A program made the position numbers and the translations under genes. Positions 27,996 to 35,720 of a stretch of DNA of 64,000 nt are shown here, piece by piece. Each line of letters starts with the position of its first letter. The stretch's first letter is position 1. This DNA is from Halopseudomonas laoshanensis. Its GTDB lineage: Bacteria > Pseudomonadota > Gammaproteobacteria > Pseudomonadales > Pseudomonadaceae. The stretch is from NCBI RefSeq assembly GCF_008365385.1, contig NZ_QOVF01000004.1:62001-126000 (forward strand), read 5' to 3'. A model generated the notes under the pieces. It ran no database searches. It was given only the letters and a program-made list of their open reading frames with translations, and was not told where the DNA came from.

Positions 27996-28825
27996 TGCCT
28001 TATCTGCAAGGCACAGGCAGTATCAGCAAGTTGAAAACGGCGCTGGATTCGCCGGTCAGCTACCATCTGCCGATTGGCGAATCGCGACTACCGTTGAACG
28101 AGTGCCTGGGCAAGACCCTACGCCTTGAGTCGCTCGGTCTGATTCATTGCAGCCATTGCGGTCGCCGCACGAAAAAGAGTTACAGCCAGGGCTACTGTTA
28201 TCCCTGCATGATCAAGCTGGCGTCCTGCGATACCTGTATCATGAGTCCTGAACGGTGCCACCATCACCTGGGTACCTGCCGCGAGCCGGCCTGGGGCGAG
28301 CAGTTCTGCATGACCGATCATATTGTCTATCTGGCCAATTCATCCGGCCTCAAGGTGGGGATTACGCGCGCCAGTCAGGTGCCGACTCGCTGGATAGACC
28401 AGGGTGCAAGCCAGGCGTTGCCGATCATGCGGGTTTCCACTCGGCTGCAGTCCGGGCTGGTGGAAGATCTGCTGCGCCAGCAGGTGGCAGACAAGACCAA
28501 TTGGCGCGCGCTGCTCAAGGGTGAGCCGGAACCAGTGGATATGCTCGCCGCGCGTGACCGTCTGCTGGACGGTGCCGCGACAGGCATTATGGCGCTACAG
28601 CAACAACATGGTCTGCAAGCCATTCAGCCGCTGCACGCCGACGTCACCGAAATCCGCTACCCGGTGCTGCAATACAGCGCCAAACCGCAATCCGCCAACC
28701 TGGACAAGGAACCGGTCCTTGAAGGTACCCTGCTGGGTATCAAGGGCCAGTATCTGATACTCGATACCGGCGTCATCAATATTCGTAAATATACCGCCTA
28801 TACACTGTCAGTCAGTGTGTCCTGA
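27995..28825 (+). CDS. DUF2797 protein with cysteine-rich zinc-binding region
   Basis: This 276-residue cytoplasmic protein matches the DUF2797 family of unknown function. Residues about 50-105 contain paired cysteines and histidines (CSHCGRR, GYCYPCMIKLASCDTC, CHHH and a later C) that probably bind zinc. The downstream part holds HIVYLANSSGLKVGITR, which resembles a GIY-YIG-like strand pattern; whether it is a nuclease fold is uncertain. It overlaps the DUF1315 gene by one base and ends ten bases before pepN. Confidence 0.88.
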   Translation: MPYLQGTGSISKLKTALDSPVSYHLPIGESRLPLNECLGKTLRLESLGLIHCSHCGRRTKKSYSQGYCYPCMIKLASCDTCIMSPERCHHHLGTCREPAWGEQFCMTDHIVYLANSSGLKVGITRASQVPTRWIDQGASQALPIMRVSTRLQSGLVEDLLRQQVADKTNWRALLKGEPEPVDMLAARDRLLDGAATGIMALQQQHGLQAIQPLHADVTEIRYPVLQYSAKPQSANLDKEPVLEGTLLGIKGQYLILDTGVINIRKYTAYTLSVSVS

Positions 28826-28835
28826 GGAGAACGCC

Positions 28836-31487
28836 ATGCGTACCGAACAGCCGAAGACCATTTACCTCAAGGACTATGAGCAACCCGATTACTGGATCAG
28901 CGAAACCCACCTGACCTTTGATCTGCACGACGATCATGCGCTGGTGCACAGCCGTCTGAGCGTGCAACTGAATGCCGACAAGCACGGGCAGGCGCTGCCG
29001 GCGCTGGTACTTGATGGACAGAATCTGGAATTGTTGTCGGTCGCCCTTGATGATCAGACGCTGGAAAGCAGTGATTATCAAGTCGACGCCCACAGCTTGC
29101 GCCTGCAACCCGCCTCAGCCTCATTTGACCTGGCGGTTACCACGCGGATCAAACCGCGGGAAAATACCGCACTGGAGGGCCTGTACCAGTCTGGCGCGAT
29201 GTTCTGTACCCAGTGCGAGGCCGAAGGCTTCCGCAAGATCACCTATTACCTCGACCGTCCGGATGTGATGAGCCGTTTCACCACCACGGTAATCGCCGAG
29301 CGTGGCGATTACCCGGTGCTGCTGTCCAACGGCAATCCCGTGGCGTCGGGTGAGCATGAAGGTGGACGGCATTGGGTGACCTGGGAAGATCCCTTCCCCA
29401 AACCGGCCTATCTGTTTGCGCTGGTGGCCGGTGATCTGTGTCTGATTCAGGACAGCTTCACTACCATGAGCGGGCGCGAGATTGATCTGCGCATCTATGT
29501 TGAACCGGAAAATCGCGAGCAGTGTGCGCACGCGATGGACAGCCTCAAGCGTTCAATGCGCTGGGACGAGGAGGTCTATGGTCGCGAATACGACCTGGAT
29601 ATCTTCATGATCGTTGCGGTCAACGATTTCAATATGGGCGCGATGGAAAACAAGGGGTTGAACATCTTCAACTCCAGCTGTGTGCTGGCGCATGCCGATA
29701 CCGCTACCGATCTGGCGTTCCAGCGCGTCGAGGCGGTGGTTGCACACGAATACTTTCATAACTGGTCTGGCAACCGGGTGACCTGTCGAGACTGGTTCCA
29801 GCTATCGCTCAAGGAAGGTTTCACGGTACTGCGAGACTCGCAGTTTTCCGCTGACATGAATTCAGAGACGGTCAACCGCATAGAGGGCGTGACCTTTTTA
29901 CGTGCCAATCAATTTGCTGAGGATGCGGGCCCGATGGCCCATCCGGTACGGCCGGATTCTTTTATTGAAATCAGCAACTTCTATACTTTGACTGTGTATG
30001 AGAAGGGCGCCGAGGTCGTGCGTATGCTGCATACCCTACTGGGTGCTGAGGGGTTCCGGAAGGGCACGGATCTGTATTTTGATCGACACGATGGCCAGGC
30101 GGTGACCTGCGATGATTTCGTCAAGGCTCTGGAAGATGCCAATGGCGCGGATTTCACTCAATTCAAGCGTTGGTATAGTCAGGCGGGCACCCCGCGCCTG
30201 GCCGTAGAAGGCACCTACGATGCGTCGGCTCGGACTTTCAGTCTGCTGTTCCGTCAGAGCTGCCCGCCGACGCCGGGGCAGAGCGAGAAGAAGCCGCAGG
30301 TGATTCCCGTGCGTATGGCGCTGCTGGATGCCCAGGGGCAGGAAATGCCGCTGCAGTTGTCCGATGAAAGCCGGGCGGAGGGCACCGAGCGGGTTCTGGC
30401 GGTGACTGAAGCCGAGCAGATATTTACCTTTACCGGTGTTGCCGAAGAGCCGCTGCCATCGTTGCTGCGTGGTTTTTCTGCGCCGGTGAAGATGACCTAT
30501 CCCTACAGCCGCGATGACCGGGTCTTTCTGGCCAAGCATGATCCCGACGGGTTCAACCGCTGGGAGGCTTCCCAGGCATTGGCGGTAGAGATTCTTCAAG
30601 GCTTGGTCGGGATTCATCGAGCCGGCCGGCCGTTGATGCTCGATCAACGCCTGCTTGATGTGTATCGTACGCTTTTGGCCGACAGCACGCTCGACCCGGC
30701 GATGGTCGCGGAGATGTTGCGGCTGCCGTCAGAGGCCTATCTGGTCGAGCTGGCGGATGTGGCCGATATAGACGCCATTCACTACGTGCGGGACTGGGTG
30801 CGTCAAGAGTTGGCAGTGGCTCTGGAAGCCGAGATGTGGCCGCTTTACCAAGCGCTCAATGACCAGGTGCCCTACAGCCCTTCGGCTGCCGCCGTAGCGC
30901 GCCGTAGCCTGAAAAACACCCTGCTGGGTTATTTGATGCTGTGCCCGTCGGGCAAGGCACTGGATATCTGCGTGCGCCAGTTTGTCGAAGCGAACAACAT
31001 GACTGACCGTCAGGCGGCGTTGGTCGCCTTGGTCAACTCTTCCCATGAGGAGCAGAAACGGGCTGCGCTGAGTGATTTTGCCGAACGCTGGCAGAGTTTC
31101 CCGCTGGTAATGGATCAGTGGTTCAGCATTCAAGCGGCCGCCAGCCAGCCAGGCGCGCTGCAGCGCGTGCAGGAGTTGATGCAGCATCCGGCGTTCAGCA
31201 TGCGCAACCCGAACAAGATCCGCTCACTGATAGGCGCGTTCGCCAATCAGAATCTGGTCAATTTCCATTTGGCAGACGGCTCCGGCTATCGCTTCCTGGC
31301 CGATCGTATCCTGCAGCTGGATCCGCTCAACCCGCAGATCGCTGCGCGACTGCTGACGCCGCTGACACGCTGGCGGAAATATGACGAAGCCCGCCAAGCG
31401 CTGATGAAGGCGGAGTTGTCACGCATTATCGCTGCGGAAAACCTGTCGCCTGATGTCTACGAGGTGGTGAGTAAGTCACTGGTTTGA
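28836..31487 (+). CDS. pepN: Aminopeptidase N (M1 family)
   Basis: This 883-residue cytoplasmic zinc metallopeptidase removes N-terminal amino acids from peptides. The GAMENKGLNIFN substrate motif is near residue 268. The zinc site VAHEYFHNWSGN is near residue 300, and the third zinc ligand lies in the following LKEGFT. The C-terminal superhelical domain completes the E. coli-like architecture, and the length is close to the family norm (about 870). GAGGAGA precedes the ATG at 28836. Confidence 0.97.
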   Translation: MRTEQPKTIYLKDYEQPDYWISETHLTFDLHDDHALVHSRLSVQLNADKHGQALPALVLDGQNLELLSVALDDQTLESSDYQVDAHSLRLQPASASFDLAVTTRIKPRENTALEGLYQSGAMFCTQCEAEGFRKITYYLDRPDVMSRFTTTVIAERGDYPVLLSNGNPVASGEHEGGRHWVTWEDPFPKPAYLFALVAGDLCLIQDSFTTMSGREIDLRIYVEPENREQCAHAMDSLKRSMRWDEEVYGREYDLDIFMIVAVNDFNMGAMENKGLNIFNSSCVLAHADTATDLAFQRVEAVVAHEYFHNWSGNRVTCRDWFQLSLKEGFTVLRDSQFSADMNSETVNRIEGVTFLRANQFAEDAGPMAHPVRPDSFIEISNFYTLTVYEKGAEVVRMLHTLLGAEGFRKGTDLYFDRHDGQAVTCDDFVKALEDANGADFTQFKRWYSQAGTPRLAVEGTYDASARTFSLLFRQSCPPTPGQSEKKPQVIPVRMALLDAQGQEMPLQLSDESRAEGTERVLAVTEAEQIFTFTGVAEEPLPSLLRGFSAPVKMTYPYSRDDRVFLAKHDPDGFNRWEASQALAVEILQGLVGIHRAGRPLMLDQRLLDVYRTLLADSTLDPAMVAEMLRLPSEAYLVELADVADIDAIHYVRDWVRQELAVALEAEMWPLYQALNDQVPYSPSAAAVARRSLKNTLLGYLMLCPSGKALDICVRQFVEANNMTDRQAALVALVNSSHEEQKRAALSDFAERWQSFPLVMDQWFSIQAAASQPGALQRVQELMQHPAFSMRNPNKIRSLIGAFANQNLVNFHLADGSGYRFLADRILQLDPLNPQIAARLLTPLTRWRKYDEARQALMKAELSRIIAAENLSPDVYEVVSKSLV

Positions 31488-31496
31488 TGCGAAGGG

Positions 31497-31534
31497 TTCC
31501 GCTCTGCAATATCACTGCAATGCAGAGCGGAACA
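31497..31534 (+). terminator. Strong hairpin after pepN, without T tract
   Basis: A perfect 13-bp stem GTTCCGCTCTGCA / TGCAGAGCGGAAC (31497-31509, 31522-31534) starts nine bases after the pepN stop. No run of Ts follows, so it may act as a 3'-end stabiliser or a factor-assisted terminator. Confidence 0.5.
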
Positions 31535-31937
31535 TCACCACAAGCATGCTTCACAAAAGATAACCATGAACTATTAGTCTAGAGCGTCCATCGACTGTAA
31601 TATCAGCCGATACGTCATGCGAGCATGGCGCCGAATAACAATAATAGAGGTTGATGTATGGGGACGCCATCTGTCTGGCATGCTTCGTCCGGTTGTTGTG
31701 CCAGCCCGTTTGTTCGGGCTATAAGCACTGCTCTCAAGATGTTTTCTTCGGTTTTTCTGCAACTTCCTTCAGGTAGCTATCCTGCCCTGAGTGGGATTTT
31801 GCGCCTGGTCGCACGCCCGGTTTCCGGCGCAGGTTTGACCCTTACCCCAGAGTTCTGTCCGTTGCTGGCGGGCAAAAGAAAGTCAGCGCCAAACCTAACA
31901 ATAAATGATAGATGGCTTGTAGGCCGGGAGAGTCGGG
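31535..31937 (+). other. 403-base gap before the first MMPL gene
   Basis: I see no convincing gene. A 97-codon frame at 31658-31948 has no similarity I recognise and overlaps the start of the exporter. A small hairpin AGCCCG/CGGGCT lies at 31703-31720. The 13-mer ACAAAAGATAACC (31553-31565) recurs before the YCF48 gene. The ATG context at 31658 resembles that of the YCF48 gene, so the gap could contain a decayed second YCF48 gene. Confidence 0.4.
31553..31565 (+). repeat. 13-mer ACAAAAGATAACC, copy 1
   Basis: This copy is identical to a second one at 34419-34431; both are followed by RTG. It could be a shared binding site or a remnant of duplication. Confidence 0.5.
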
Positions 31938-34316
31938 ATGTCGAATAATATTCACGAAGCCGAAACCTTTATGGAACGGCTGGTATTCAACAACCGCTTG
32001 TTGGTTGTTGCGATATTTGTAGTGATCACCATTTTTCTGGGCTGGCAGGCGTCGCAGATCCGCCCGGATACCAGCTTTGCCAAGATGATCCCGCTTGAGC
32101 ACCCCTATATTGTCAATATGATCGAACACCAGGATGACCTGGCCGGTCTGGGTAACTCGATCCGTATCGCCGTGTCGATCAAGGATGGCGATATTTTCTC
32201 CAGCGAGTACATGGAGACCCTCAAGCGTGTGAACGATGAGGTTTTCTTCCTGCCCGGCGTCAACCGGTCAGGTTTGCGCTCACTGTGGACGCCCAACGTG
32301 CGTTGGACCGAAGTAACCGAATACGGCTTTGATGGCGGCCCGGTGGCCAACCATCCTTCCTACGTCGATGAAGGTCAGCTGGAAGATTTGCGCGTCAACG
32401 TGCTTAAATCCGGCGAAATTGGTCGTCTGGTGGCCAACAACTTCAAGTCCAGCATCATTGAAGTGCCGCTGCAGGAGTTCTATCCCAACCCGGAGGATCA
32501 GTCAGAGCTGATCGCGCTGGACTACGGTGATTTTTCCACCTTGCTGGAAGAAAAAATCCGGGATCAGTTCCAAAACGAAAACCCCAATATCGAGATCCAC
32601 ATCGTCGGCTTTGCGAAAAAAGTGGGTGATCTGATCGAAGGCCTGACCGCAGTGGTTGCCTTCTTCGGTATTGCGTTGTTGATCACACTGGTTCTGCTGT
32701 ACTGGTTCACCTGGTGCATCCGCAGCACACTCTCGGTTTTGATGACCACGTTGATTGCGGTGGTCTGGCAGCTTGGCCTGATCAATCTGATCGGTTTCGG
32801 GTTAGATCCGTATTCCATGCTGGTACCGTTCCTGATTTTCGCCATCGGTATTTCCCATGGCGTGCAGAAGATCAACGGTATTGCATTGCAATCCGGTGAG
32901 GCGGACAACGCCCTGATCGCTGCCCGACGCACCTTCCGTCAGCTGTTCCTGCCGGGCATGATCGCGATTCTGGCTGACGCGGTTGGTTTTATCACCCTGC
33001 TGGTTATCGATATTGGCGTTATTCACGAACTGGCTATCGGCGCATCTGTAGGTGTAGCGGTCATCGTGTTCACCAACCTGATCATGTTGCCGGTAACCAT
33101 TTCCTACCTGGGTATCAGCAAAAAGGCTATCGAGCGTAGCAAGCGTGATGCGGTACGTGAGCATCCTTTCTGGCGCGCGCTGTCTTATACCGCGCACCCG
33201 AAGCTGGCGCCGGTGCTGGTGCTTATGGCTGTAGTAGGCGGTACAGGTGCGTTCTTCTACCAGAAAGCCAACTTGCAGGTGGGTGACCTGGATCCGGGTG
33301 CGCCGGAACTGCGTCCGGATTCGCGTTACAACCTGGACAATGACTTTATTATCTCCAACTACTCGACCAGCTCGGACGTGTTGGTGGTCATGGTCGAGAC
33401 CGGCCCGGAAATGTGCTCCTCCTATGAAACCATGGCGGCCATCGATCAGCTCGAATGGCACATGGCTAATGTACCTGGTGTGCAATCGGCGGTATCGCTG
33501 GTGACCGTGGCCAAACAGGTGTTGATGGGTAATAACGAAGGCAACCTGAAATGGCAGACCCTGTCGCGCAACCAGGACAACCTGAACAGCGCAGTGAGTC
33601 GCGCTCCTGAAGGGATGTTCAACAATACCTGTTCGTTGGCTCCGGTGATGATCTTCCTCAACGATCACAAGGCAGAGACCCTGAAGACCGCCACAGCGGC
33701 TGTTGAAGAGTTTGCTGCCGAGTACAACACCGAGGATATGAAATTCCTGCTGGCGGCCGGTAATGCCGGTATCGAAGCGGCGACCAACGAAGAGATCGCC
33801 AGCTCCGAGCTGTTGATTCTGGTGCTGGTATACACCTGGGTGGGCGTGATGTGTTACTTCACCTTCCGCTCGCTCGCCGCCACCATCTGCGTCGTGCTGC
33901 CGCTGGTATTGACGTCGGTACTGGGTAACGCGCTGATGGCCTATCTGGGGATTGGCATGAAGGTAGCAACGCTGCCGGTGATTGCGCTGGGTGTAGGTGT
34001 CGGCGTGGATTACGGCATCTATGTGTACAGCCGCCTGGAAACCTTCCTGCGCGCTGGCATGCCTCTGCAGGAAGCCTACTACGAGACGCTGCGCTCTACA
34101 GGTAAAGCGGTTCTGTTTACCGGCCTGTGTCTTGCTATCGGTGTGGCTACCTGGGTGTTCTCGGCGATCAAGTTCCAGGCCGATATGGGTCTGATGCTGA
34201 CCTTTATGTTCCTGGTTAACATGATTGGTGCATTGTTGCTGCTTCCCGCTCTGGCGCGCTTCCTGATCAATCCGGCGAAGATGGCCGACAAGCCGGCGAG
34301 CAAGCTTACCCACTGA
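31938..34316 (+). CDS. MMPL/RND-type exporter (first paralogue)
   Basis: This 792-residue inner-membrane protein has about twelve transmembrane helices in the two-repeat RND layout: one helix, a periplasmic domain, five or six helices, and then the repeat. Typical marks are FAIGISHGVQKINGIAL in the first half and LPVIALGVGVGVDYGIYVYSRL in the second. This is the lipid/sterol-type branch (HAE3/MMPL) rather than drug pumps. The substrate is unknown. It is strikingly similar along its whole length to the protein at 35721-38072, with only the N terminus and loops varying. A YCF48-type protein is encoded between the two. In other marine gammaproteobacteria such pumps often sit with DUF1302/DUF1329 and YCF48 genes; DUF1302 and DUF1329 are absent here. 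Confidence 0.9.
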   Translation: MSNNIHEAETFMERLVFNNRLLVVAIFVVITIFLGWQASQIRPDTSFAKMIPLEHPYIVNMIEHQDDLAGLGNSIRIAVSIKDGDIFSSEYMETLKRVNDEVFFLPGVNRSGLRSLWTPNVRWTEVTEYGFDGGPVANHPSYVDEGQLEDLRVNVLKSGEIGRLVANNFKSSIIEVPLQEFYPNPEDQSELIALDYGDFSTLLEEKIRDQFQNENPNIEIHIVGFAKKVGDLIEGLTAVVAFFGIALLITLVLLYWFTWCIRSTLSVLMTTLIAVVWQLGLINLIGFGLDPYSMLVPFLIFAIGISHGVQKINGIALQSGEADNALIAARRTFRQLFLPGMIAILADAVGFITLLVIDIGVIHELAIGASVGVAVIVFTNLIMLPVTISYLGISKKAIERSKRDAVREHPFWRALSYTAHPKLAPVLVLMAVVGGTGAFFYQKANLQVGDLDPGAPELRPDSRYNLDNDFIISNYSTSSDVLVVMVETGPEMCSSYETMAAIDQLEWHMANVPGVQSAVSLVTVAKQVLMGNNEGNLKWQTLSRNQDNLNSAVSRAPEGMFNNTCSLAPVMIFLNDHKAETLKTATAAVEEFAAEYNTEDMKFLLAAGNAGIEAATNEEIASSELLILVLVYTWVGVMCYFTFRSLAATICVVLPLVLTSVLGNALMAYLGIGMKVATLPVIALGVGVGVDYGIYVYSRLETFLRAGMPLQEAYYETLRSTGKAVLFTGLCLAIGVATWVFSAIKFQADMGLMLTFMFLVNMIGALLLLPALARFLINPAKMADKPASKLTH

Positions 34317-34325
34317 TGTGCAACG

Positions 34326-34354
34326 GCAAGCCAGCCGGTTTTCGGTTGGCTTGC
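34326..34354 (+). terminator. Hairpin after the first MMPL gene
   Basis: GCAAGCCAGCCG pairs with CGGTTGGCTTGC (12 bp, one G-T pair) around the loop GTTTT, ten bases after the stop. No T tract follows. Confidence 0.5.
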
Positions 34355-34418
34355 CGAGGTGGTGAAAGGGTGGTTAAAAGCAGCCTTTTCAGCCCCCTGC
34401 ATATCATTGTGGTGATTA

Positions 34419-34431
34419 ACAAAAGATAACC
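34419..34431 (+). repeat. 13-mer ACAAAAGATAACC, copy 2
   Basis: The second copy lies 123 bases before the YCF48 start; the first is at 31553-31565. Downstream of this copy come a 5-bp hairpin (34476-34490) and the palindrome GCCTGTA-CTAA-TACAGGC (34497-34514). Confidence 0.5.
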
Positions 34432-34541
34432 GTGGCCGGTTGGCAGGCTCTGTCAAAGGCCGGTACTATTGATTGACCGCTATCGGCGGTTGCCCTGCCT
34501 GTACTAATACAGGCACCTATAAGAATAAGGGGGAATGGTGT

Positions 34542-35678
34542 ATGCGTAAGCCCATCGAGCGGCGCGCTTTACTTCTTTGCCAAGCCGGTACTGAAAGCAA
34601 ACCGGCAGCCAAGAGTCGCAAACAATCTTTGTCTCGTCAGATCCTGACTGCGCTAGGGCTGTCCGCTGCCTTGACCTGTTTGCCTGTTGCTACCGCTATG
34701 GCTCAAGGCAGTATTGCTGGCGACGCAAAACCTGCAGTCATCTCCTTCAAGGCCAGCGAAGTACTGTTGCTGGATGTAGAAAAGGTCGGTGATCGGCTGG
34801 TGGCTGTCGGCAGCCGTGGCCACATCGTCTATTCCGATGATCAGGGCCTTACCTGGATTCAGGCTCCGGTTCCTACCCGTCAGTTGCTCACAGCTGTGCA
34901 CTTCGCCGATGAGAAGAATGGCTGGGCTGTGGGTCATGACTCGCTGATTCTGCACACCGCTGATGCCGGTGAGACCTGGGAGCAGCAATACCGTGATCCG
35001 GCTCTGGAAGAATCCCGAGACGAGCAGGAAGGCGGTCTTCTGGAGCGTCCGCTGATGGACGTCTGGTTCCGTGATGCCAATACCGGTTTTGCTGCAGGCG
35101 CCTATGGTTTGTTCCTGCGTACCGACGACGGTGGCAAGACCTGGGAAGATCTGACTTTCGATGTCGATAACGAAAACGGCTACCACTACAACGCGATCAC
35201 TGAAGTCGCCGATACCGGCCTGTTCATGGTTGGCGAACTCGGCACCATGTATCGCTCGCCTGATTATGGCGATACCTGGGAAACCCTGACTGACTTGCCC
35301 TATGACGGTTCCTTCTTCGGCGCTACCGGTACCGGTGAAGCCGGTGTGGTTCTGGCGTGGGGTCTGCGTGGCAACATGTTCCGTTCGGAAGACTTCGGTG
35401 ACACCTGGGAACAGGTGAGTCTGGATACGCCGAATAACGGTCCTCTGGAGTCCACCTTGTCCAGCGGTAGCCTGTCGGAAGATGGTCAGATCGTAGTGGT
35501 GGGTATCGGCGGAGTAGTGTTGACCAGCGATGATCGCGGCCGCACTTTCAATGTCGCTATTCGCTCAGATCGCGTAGCACTGTCTACCGGTACCTTCCTG
35601 GACGATGGCAGCGTTCTCCTCATTGGCCAGCGTGGCGCGGTCAAGGCGGGTGAAAACGGTCTCACAGCCGCTCCCTGA
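34542..35678 (+). CDS. YCF48-type beta-propeller protein, exported
   Basis: This 378-residue protein starts at an ATG preceded by AAGGGGGA. A signal peptide is preceded by an unusually long basic N-region of about 35 residues and appears to end at ATAMAQG. The mature part is built of repeated units with the BNR/YCF48 pattern S-x-D-x-G-x-T-W, for example YSDDQGLTW, TDDGGKTWED and SEDFGDTWEQ, giving a predicted seven-bladed propeller. YCF48/HCF136 proteins assist photosystem assembly in cyanobacteria. In bacteria without photosynthesis, relatives accompany MMPL exporters. It lies between two such exporters, 42 bases before the second, so it is probably their periplasmic partner. Confidence 0.87.
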   Translation: MRKPIERRALLLCQAGTESKPAAKSRKQSLSRQILTALGLSAALTCLPVATAMAQGSIAGDAKPAVISFKASEVLLLDVEKVGDRLVAVGSRGHIVYSDDQGLTWIQAPVPTRQLLTAVHFADEKNGWAVGHDSLILHTADAGETWEQQYRDPALEESRDEQEGGLLERPLMDVWFRDANTGFAAGAYGLFLRTDDGGKTWEDLTFDVDNENGYHYNAITEVADTGLFMVGELGTMYRSPDYGDTWETLTDLPYDGSFFGATGTGEAGVVLAWGLRGNMFRSEDFGDTWEQVSLDTPNNGPLESTLSSGSLSEDGQIVVVGIGGVVLTSDDRGRTFNVAIRSDRVALSTGTFLDDGSVLLIGQRGAVKAGENGLTAAP

Positions 35679-35720
35679 GCGGCTGTATCCGGAATAAAAT
35701 AAAGCTCCAGGAGAAACTGG

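Noticed and set aside
31658-31948. A 97-codon frame in the gap before the first MMPL gene
   Set aside because: It overlaps the MMPL start, has no recognisable domain, and its only interest is the YCF48-like start context. It is reported as part of the gap instead.
32802-34313. A 503-codon minus-strand frame opposite the first MMPL gene
   Set aside because: It is an antisense shadow; the translation is full of His, Gln and Arg and has no motif.
34434-34455. TTGGCAGG-type sequence before the YCF48 gene as a second sigma-54 promoter
   Set aside because: The -12 GC is missing at the required 10-base distance.
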